From contig NW_004457740.1 in assembly GCF_000188695.1 (NCBI RefSeq), positions 2,663,079 through 2,673,078 on the forward strand: a DNA stretch of 10,000 bases, read 5' to 3'. This document shows, in pieces, positions 1 to 6,014 of the stretch. This stretch comes from Salpingoeca rosetta. Its lineage: Eukaryota; Opisthokonta; Choanoflagellata; Craspedida; Salpingoecidae. How positions within the stretch are numbered: position 1 is the first letter of the stretch; each line of letters starts with the position of its first letter. The notes beneath the pieces are model-generated. The model saw only the letters and a program-made list of their open reading frames with translations. It did not search any database and was not told the origin of the DNA. The position numbers were made by a program, and so were the translations under genes.

Positions 1-165
1 CAATGCAGCGCGCACCTCCTCCTCAGACACGGGAGATCTATCAATTGGAACACAGTTGCAGCAGTAGCAGTGGTAGCATCAGCAGCATCAGCAGCATCAG
101 CAGCAGTTAGAGGCGCAGTCAAACGCATTCATCTTACAAGCCCTTGCATGCATGCATGCATGCAT

Positions 166-230
<65 letters not shown>

Positions 231-1212
231 ACAAGCATGCACATGCAGCCACATGCAGACACATGCAGGAACCCTTCCCCTCGCACCCCTCACCCACCCA
301 ATCAATACACACAACGTACGAGAAGGTGAGGTTGATGGCTTCGCAGTGAGCACGAAGGACGGGGACGCGAATGCATGTGGCTGTGACGTGGAGGTTGTCG
401 TCTGTGAAGATCTTCTTCGTCTCACGGATCATCTTCACTTCCTCCTCGTTATAGCCGTTGGTGGGATCGATTGCCGAGTTGTGCGAGAAGAGGTTCCACA
501 GATACTGCCGCCCGAAGATGTCTGTCTTGAGCTCCTTGCCTGCACTCCAGTCCACGGCCTGCTGCTCCAGCTCCCGCATGGCAGCCGCGCCGGCGCCGCT
601 CGCCGCCTGGTATGTGGCAGCAACAATGCGCCGGATGCGCGAGAGCTTGTACAGCGGCCACACCGCCACGTTCATGATGATGGTGGAGCAGTTTGGGTTG
701 GCGATGATGCCGTTGTGGTGCGCGGCGGCCTCCGGATTCACCTCGGGCACCACGAGCGGCGTGTGCGGGTCCATGCGGAAGGCGGACGAGTTGTCAATCA
801 CCACGCACCCGGCGTCCACGGCTGAGGGGGCAAAGCGCTTCGACTGCGATCCGCCGGCGCTGAACAGCGCAATGTCCACGTCCTCAAACGAGTCGTCGGT
901 CAGCTCCTCCACAACGTACTTCTTCCCCTGAAACACCATCTCCTTGCCCGCAGAGCGGGCGCTTGCCAGCAGCTTCAAGTTGTTGAAGGGAAAGTTGCGC
1001 TTGTCCAAGCAGTTGAGCAGCTCAACGCCCACGGCGCCCGTGACGCCTGCGATGGCCACGTTGGGCCTCTCCAGCCCGTTCTTCGCGCCGGCCAAGGCAA
1101 CGCGCGTCGTTCCGATGTGGCGTTGCTGCTGAGCAAAGGCAACGCTGGCTCCACGCAAGCCATCGCGCATCGCACGCCCCAGCAGCCGTGGTGCAATCGC
1201 CTGCAGCGACAT
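1..1212 (-). CDS. Aspartate-semialdehyde dehydrogenase, 5' part (two exons, runs off left edge), probable mitochondrial form
   Basis: ASADH reduces L-aspartyl-4-phosphate with NADPH to aspartate semialdehyde, the branch point to threonine, methionine and lysine. Exon 1 is 1212-320 and exon 2 is 37-1. The 319-38 intron starts GTACGT, ends ATAG, and is phase 2 (TC|A = Ser298). Seen: nucleotide-binding GVTGAVG at residues 56-62; phosphate loop FSAGGSQSK 117-125; NSSAFRM 141-147; catalytic Cys175 in NPNCST; YQAASGAGAAAM 201-212; RVPV 282-285 with acid-base His289 in RAHCEA. Exon 2 continues with PVSEEEV, matching the family's helix after the active-site His. Sequence style is plant/bacterial, not the fungal Hom2 branch. 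Residues 1-50 have many Arg, Ala and Gln and only one acidic residue before Glu48, like a mitochondrial presequence (inferred). The start is the ATG at 1212-1210 (A at -3). An in-frame upstream ATG at 1392 would add low-complexity, non-homologous sequence. About 310 residues are visible; the family runs to roughly 340-380, so the C-terminus is missing. Confidence 0.95.
75..101. repeat. 9-bp tandem repeat, three units
   Basis: Three perfect copies of AGCATCAGC, then a partial unit, inside the ASADH intron close to its acceptor. It encodes nothing in the spliced transcript. Confidence 0.85.
145..229. repeat. TGCA array joined to a long CA dinucleotide repeat
   Basis: A TGCA tetranucleotide array (145-166) passes directly into about 30 units of CA (168-229). 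In the sense of the ASADH transcript this is a UG repeat followed by a self-complementary UGCA array. Both are alternating purine-pyrimidine, so Z-DNA or slippage is plausible. Confidence 0.97.
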
Positions 1213-1331
1213 GTTCCTGCGGTTGACTCCGTCGACTTTAGTGAGGAAGTGAGCGTGTGAGGATGAAGAAGGACAGACTTGTTTGCTCGCTCGTTGGCTT
1301 GGTTCGGTGAGGGTGCTGTGTGCGTGAGGGT

Positions 1332-1349
1332 GAGAGAGAGAGAGAGAGA
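1332..1349. repeat. GA dinucleotide run in the divergent promoter
   Basis: Nine GA units form an uninterrupted purine tract on the plus strand near the middle of the ASADH-ORC4 gap. GA tracts bind GAGA-type factors in animals and plants; whether that applies here is unknown. Confidence 0.8.
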
Positions 1350-1431
1350 TTGAGAGGATGAGGCAAGCAGGCAAGCAACCACCACCACACACAGGTTGTC
1401 ATCAACAAGAAGGCTGGTTCGTGCAACGGAA

Positions 1432-1473
1432 ATGTCGAGCGAGCGAGGCAGGACTGCCAGTCTCGAAGTTTAG
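1432..1473 (+). other. Possible 13-codon upstream ORF before ORC4
   Basis: ATG at 1432 opens a 13-codon frame ending in TAG at 1471-1473, 51 bp before the ORC4 start. It matters only if transcription begins upstream of 1432 and the segment is not spliced out. No homology is recognised. Confidence 0.3.
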
Positions 1474-1480
1474 TGGGTGA

Positions 1481-1500
1481 TTTACATCTATTTTCCGCAG
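1481..1500 (+). other. Acceptor-like sequence in the ORC4 leader
   Basis: A pyrimidine-rich stretch ends in TTTTCCGCAG at 1500, 23 bp before the ORC4 ATG, and looks like a 3' splice site. Possible donors lie upstream (GTGAGG near 1239 and 1307) but none is convincing. A 5' UTR intron is possible, not shown. Confidence 0.3.
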
Positions 1501-1523
1501 AGTGCACGACACGACGACACACG

Positions 1524-3422
1524 ATGACAGCACGGCGGACCAGCAGGAGAAGGAAGCAGCGGAAGCCAGTGGACACTGGTGCTGCTGATGATGATGCTGC
1601 TGTTGACGGTGCTGTTGACGATGCTGCGAGTGGTGGTGGTGCGAAGAGTCGACAGGGGGCGCAGCAGCACCACAAGAAAGGAACCAGCAAAAGTGCATCA
1701 GATCCGAGCGGTGCTACATTAGAGACTGCCAGCAACAGCAAGAGTGGCAGCAACAAGAAGAGGCGGGCAAATGGCTCGGGGCAATCCACACGGAAAGCAG
1801 CCAAGAACGCACAACAACGACCCAAGGGCCAATCGACAACAACCACGAAGAGACACGCGATCGACAGCGATGAGGAGGATGATGATGGTGACGTTGATGG
1901 TGACAGCAGCAGCGGCGGCAGCGGCGGCGGCGGCGGCGGCGGCAAGAGCAACCACAAAAGCACCAGCAGCAGCAACCACAAAAGCACCAGCAGCAACACC
2001 AGCAACAGCAACGACAACAGCAACGACAACAGCAACGACAACAGCAATAGCAGCAGCGGCTCTGCGGCAACCAATGCTGGCGACCCAGTAGACCAGCAGG
2101 AACAAAAAGATGGCATTGATCCAGAGGTGCTGGATGCTGCGCGCGAGACCCTTCGACATCAGCTCCTGAACCCACCCCTGCCCAACACAGCTCGCCACCG
2201 CGAAACAGAGCAGCTCCTCTTCGACACGCTGTACGCGGGCGTGGTGCGCGGCGAGAGCAACAGCGTGCTCCTGACGGGCCCGCGGGGCAGCGGCAAGACC
2301 ACGTGCGTACAAAGCGTCCTGCAAAAGCTTCGACAAGACCCTGCCGCCAAGGAGCGCGGGTTCATCCTGATTGAGCTCAATGGCCTTGTGCATGGCGACG
2401 ACGCCGCCGGACTGAAGCACATGGCGTCCCAGCTCAGGGTCGCTGCCTCTGAGGACGTGGACGAGGACGAGGACATTGCCAGCAGCGCCGCAGAGACTGC
2501 TCGTGCCCTCCGTCAGGCGCTGCAGCAGGGCTCCGGTGCAACCTCCCAGTGCATCATCGTCATTGTGGAGGAGTTTGACGTGTATGCCCACTTTGGCCAG
2601 CAGACGTTGCTGTACACGCTGCTCGACCACACGCAGCTGGCAGCGGTTCCCATGGTGGTGGTTGGTGTCTCGTGTCGAGTGGACATCTACAGCCTGCTCG
2701 AGAAGCGCGTGCTGTCCCGCTTCTCCCAGCGGTTCGTGCACCTGTTCAACGCGTGGGCGGACTTTCCCACCTACTTGCAGCAGTTTGTCGACATGCTGCT
2801 TCTCCCCGACACGTTTGAGCCCGCGTCCTTCCGCCACGCCTGGAACGTGCACGTGCGTGCGCTGCAGCACAACCCGACGCTGGAACGCGAGTTGCGGGAA
2901 ATGCACGCCATCAGCACATCTGATCTCCGCCCACTCCAGAAGATGGCGTTTCAGGCCGTCACCAGGACAGCGCCGGCGCGCCCGTTCCTCCGAGCGGAGG
3001 ACGTGTTTGAGGAGAAGATGCGACAGACGCGCGACGCCAAAGTCACGCTGATGCTCGACCTCTCTGCGCTGGAGCTGTGCCTGGTCATCGCAATGAACAA
3101 CCTCCGCTACCGCGGCACCATGTCCTTCAACTTTGAGGGCGTGTACGCCACGTACAAGGCGTTTGCTGCTGGCATCAACAAGCACGGTGTTGATTTCTAC
3201 CGCAAGCCAGTTGCCCTCAAGGCTTTTGAGCACCTGTCTGCTCTCGAGCTCATTCGCCCAGCCTCCACCACCGTCGCCAGCAAGGGTAGCCAGCACGCGG
3301 CCACGGACGTGTATGCTGCTGTGCACTTGCTCGTGGACGATTTGCAGGTGATGCAGGTGGTTGACAAGTGCACCTCGCTTAGCACACGCGTCAAGATGTG
3401 GGCAAAGGCACACGGCCTCTAG
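1524..3422 (+). CDS. ORC4: Origin recognition complex subunit 4 (ORC4), intronless, 632 aa
   Basis: ORC4 is an AAA+ subunit of the nuclear six-subunit complex that marks replication origins and loads MCM2-7. Residues 1-200 are disordered: basic start ([11 protein letters not shown]), acidic EEDDDGD, a Gly run (131-140) and Ser/Asn/Asp repeats (147-175). Homology begins near residue 200. Seen: [17 protein letters not shown] with Walker A 252-259, almost identical to human in this stretch; Walker B VIVEEFD 346-352, with Glu349 where human has Asp; QTLLYTLLD 360-368; sensor-like GVSCRVD 381-387; [10 protein letters not shown] 392-401, near the arginine that reaches the ORC1 ATP site in known structures; and a winged-helix C-terminus ([21 protein letters not shown], ending near VKMWAKAH). 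Human ORC4 is about 436 aa, so the extension explains the extra length. The ATG at 1524 has A at -3. The frame is open back to 1473, but that adds no ATG. It is convergent with CLASP and divergent from ASADH. Confidence 0.96.
   Translation: MTARRTSRRRKQRKPVDTGAADDDAAVDGAVDDAASGGGAKSRQGAQQHHKKGTSKSASDPSGATLETASNSKSGSNKKRRANGSGQSTRKAAKNAQQRPKGQSTTTTKRHAIDSDEEDDDGDVDGDSSSGGSGGGGGGGKSNHKSTSSSNHKSTSSNTSNSNDNSNDNSNDNSNSSSGSAATNAGDPVDQQEQKDGIDPEVLDAARETLRHQLLNPPLPNTARHRETEQLLFDTLYAGVVRGESNSVLLTGPRGSGKTTCVQSVLQKLRQDPAAKERGFILIELNGLVHGDDAAGLKHMASQLRVAASEDVDEDEDIASSAAETARALRQALQQGSGATSQCIIVIVEEFDVYAHFGQQTLLYTLLDHTQLAAVPMVVVGVSCRVDIYSLLEKRVLSRFSQRFVHLFNAWADFPTYLQQFVDMLLLPDTFEPASFRHAWNVHVRALQHNPTLERELREMHAISTSDLRPLQKMAFQAVTRTAPARPFLRAEDVFEEKMRQTRDAKVTLMLDLSALELCLVIAMNNLRYRGTMSFNFEGVYATYKAFAAGINKHGVDFYRKPVALKAFEHLSALELIRPASTTVASKGSQHAATDVYAAVHLLVDDLQVMQVVDKCTSLSTRVKMWAKAHGL
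1947..2045 (+). repeat. In-frame tandem repeats in the ORC4 N-terminal extension
   Basis: Two perfect 24-bp units (1947-1970, 1971-1994) encode SNHKSTSS. Three perfect 12-bp units (2004-2039) plus a half unit encode NSND. Both periods are multiples of three, so slippage changes length without breaking the frame. The GC-rich Gly tract just upstream is also GGC repeat. Length variation between strains is expected (inference). Confidence 0.9.
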
Positions 3423-3423
3423 A

Positions 3424-3471
3424 TGTGTGCATGCGCGCGCGCGGTGTGTGTGTGCGTGCGTGTGCGTGCGT

Positions 3472-3546
<75 letters not shown>

Positions 3547-3606
3547 CGTGCGTGTAATAATTGTGTGTGTGTGCGTGTGCGTGTGCGTGTGCGTGTGCGT
3601 GCGTGT
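3424..3606. repeat. Long GT repeat just past the ORC4 stop
   Basis: It starts two bases after the stop codon with GTGC/GCGC alternation, then about 30 uninterrupted GT units (near 3481-3541), a TAATAATT interruption near 3555, and GTGTGC units to 3606. It probably lies in the ORC4 3' UTR, which would give a UG-repeat RNA. Alternating purine-pyrimidine over more than 150 bp is Z-DNA prone. Confidence 0.95.
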
Positions 3607-4382
3607 TGAGTGCGTTGTGTTGTTTGCTGGCTTGCTTGCCGCACCCCAACCCCCAAACCCCCAAGTTCAATGTGAAGAAGTGTTGGTTGCGAAGAGCGTC
3701 TTTGTACACATGAATTGCAGCATCGCAACAAGTGGCACAACCAAACACACAAGAACACAAACACAACACGCTCAGGTCACCAATAACAGCAAGTCACATC
3801 ACACAGCAAAGACACGCCGTCAACGCAAGACCAAAAGCAGATGATGGTGCTGAGGATGTGAGAGCAAACAGCACAACCACAAAAACACACACGTCAACTG
3901 AGAACCAGGAAACAACGAGGCAAAGGTAAGCAGATCGGCTGGATGTACAACACAGCAACACGGCGCACCAACACAATTAGATGGTAATGGGCCACAGCAA
4001 CGCGTGCGCAACAAAACAACACGAGTGAAGAAGCATCCATAGGCAAAACACAGACACGAAGCTCCTTTTTCTGAACAAACACACGCAAACACGAAAGCAC
4101 ACAAGACACGAGGGCAACGTGCAACATACACCACGGGCCCAGCAACGCGTGGGCAAGTGCATGTGCTGAGTGCGTACGTCGCACGAAGAATTGGGCAAAA
4201 GGGTTGGCAGAGAAAGTGAAACTACTAGAAAACCTAAGTAAAAAAAGGAGGTTGTAGGAAATGGGGAACAAACCAATACGACATTGGAGCAATCGCGAAG
4301 CGTGTACACATCATCCTCAGACATGCACACCTGCTTGCGTCCGAGTGTTGCTTGCAGGCACGCTCGTGCCCAATCATCATCA
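3607..4382. other. Convergent intergenic region; no gene seen
   Basis: This holds the 3' ends of ORC4 (from the left) and CLASP (from the right). It is A/C-rich on the plus strand with scattered ACACAA words. Open frames here are low-complexity Cys/Val or Thr/His strings with no recognisable domain. I did not see AATAAA on either strand. C-runs at 3644-3647, 3650-3654 and 3658-3662 give G-runs on the minus strand. No tRNA cloverleaf was recognised. Confidence 0.7.
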
Positions 4383-5085
4383 TCACACTTCGCTGGAGTG
4401 TACAGCCGCCTTTGCACGTTGAATGTACACTTCCACCAGCTTCTGTTGCCCGCTCGACAGCGACCTGGCATGATAGATGTGGCAGCAAACGTGTAAGTCG
4501 TGGCATGTGTGCGTGTGTGCGTGTGTGTGCGTGCGTGTGTTTGCTGTTGCATGTGCGAGCGGGCGATCAGGCACCCACAAGACATTAATCGAAGCCAAAC
4601 GAAGGAGCTGAACCGAACGAGAGCATGCATTGCATTGCCAGTACGTACTGCAGGTATGGCTTTGCGCGCTCCTCTGTGAGAAGAAGACAAAACTGCACCA
4701 GCGCCGTCACCACCGCCTTGCGCACTTCCGGCGCAGTGTGGCGGAAACTCTGCAGGCATGAAACGACGCAGCAGTGTGCAATGTTGCTTGTCAGTGCTCG
4801 TCAGAAGTTTGGTGGCATGAATGCGCGTGCATGTGCATGCGTGTGTGCATGTGTGCATGTGTGCATGCGTGTGTGTGTGTATGTGCATATAAATGGGCAA
4901 TGGACCACGTGCATTGGAGCTGCCGAATCTGGACAAACAGCCTTAAATGCGAATGCACCCAGCGTCGTGCGCACCATGCGTTAGCGTGCCCCTTCTCTCA
5001 CCTTGAGCAAACCCGGCATGAAGGATGGCGCGAGCGTCTCCACCGTCTCCTGATCCCCGCGCGATATCACCTGACACACACACAC

Positions 5086-5141
<56 letters not shown>

Positions 5142-5525
5142 TACAGCAGCGAATAGCGTGGGTTGCGCGGCGCAGGTGAGCCAGCATCATACACACATGT
5201 AAACGCAAAACGTGTGCGGTGTGCAAGTGCACCGATCATGACCAAACAAACAAACACAGCGGAGCGCAATACCTTTGTGAGGTAGCGGATGGCGGCGAGG
5301 AGGATGGGCTGGGAGAGATCGTCAACATGCGAGAGGAACGGCTCCAGCAGCTGTAGGCTCGTACGTGTCGGCGCAATGTTGCTCAGGTGCGTCAACGCCT
5401 CGTCCGCAACGTGCATAATGCTGCGGTTGTTCGCCTGAAAGCACCAACGAAAGAAAGGAATTACAAGCGCGACGGAGAACGGGAGACGGAGAGGGAGGGG
5501 AAGGCAAGGCACACAAACACAAGTC

Positions 5526-5573
<48 letters not shown>

Positions 5574-5967
5574 TGCACAAGCAGCATGGAAATCGCGAGT
5601 TGAGCCTGTGTGATGGGAAATGACATCAAACGCCCGCGTAAACGTCAAACAATAGCGATGAGGGCATGGGTGTCGTCGTACCACGTGGCACTCCAGCACT
5701 TTGGGGAGGACTGCCGGGATGACGCTTGCAAAGTACGAGCCCTGTGGGCAGAGAGCAGATGATGCACCCAATGCAGTGATGTGGCAGAAGAGTGAGTAGG
5801 CATGGGCGTGGATACAAGCGAACGCACTCAGCACAATACAACGCAGACAGATGGGCACAGAGGAAACCACAAACAGGCACAAGCGCAAGTGTACGTAAAG
5901 TATTCGCACAAAACAGAAGCGCACTGCCTCGCACACGCACACGCAAAACCAAACACACACACACACG

Positions 5968-6014
<47 letters not shown>

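Larger units (their letters stand above)
38..319 (-). other. ASADH intron 1 (282 bp, phase 2)
   Basis: The intron runs on the minus strand from donor GTACGT (319-314) to acceptor AG (39-38). Joining TC to A restores a Ser codon and continues the family alignment into PVSEEEV. The reading frame through the intron is only Cys/Val dipeptide repeat and does not resemble ASADH. It holds a GT repeat (sense strand), a TGCA array and a 9-bp tandem repeat. Confidence 0.88.
1213..1523. promoter_or_regulatory. Divergent intergenic region, probable shared promoter of ASADH and ORC4
   Basis: The two start codons face away from each other with 311 bp between them, so both promoters and 5' UTRs must lie here unless distant 5' exons exist. 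I see no TATA box. The most visible element is a GA run at 1332-1349. The role is inferred from position only. Confidence 0.6.

Noticed and set aside
70..825. 251-residue open frame on the plus strand
   Set aside because: It is antisense to ASADH, begins in triplet repeat and crosses the CA repeat as Thr/His. No homology; the minus strand matches a known enzyme throughout.
1213..1392. Earlier ATG for ASADH at 1392
   Set aside because: It adds a low-complexity Leu/Ser/His stretch drawn from the GA repeat. The ATG at 1212 gives a sensible presequence.
1473..1523. Earlier start for ORC4 at 1473
   Set aside because: The codon at 1473 is GTG, not ATG, and the added residues have no family match. 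The first in-frame ATG is 1524.
3644..3662. CCCCAACCCCCAAACCCCC as telomere-like repeat
   Set aside because: Spacing is irregular and there are only three units. It is noted only as a weak quadruplex candidate.
1719..3764. 681-residue open frame on the minus strand
   Set aside because: It lies antisense to ORC4, whose sense product aligns end to end with the family. The frame contains Thr/His and Ala/Val strings from repeats and is a GC-rich shadow.
4886..4893. TATAAAT word suggesting a promoter
   Set aside because: It is inside a CLASP intron at the end of a GT repeat, with no gene starting nearby on either strand.
3977..4936. 319-residue minus-strand open frame after CLASP
   Set aside because: Only the codons at 4464-4383 belong to CLASP, and in a different frame. 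The rest is repeat-derived Thr/His and Cys/Val with no domain.
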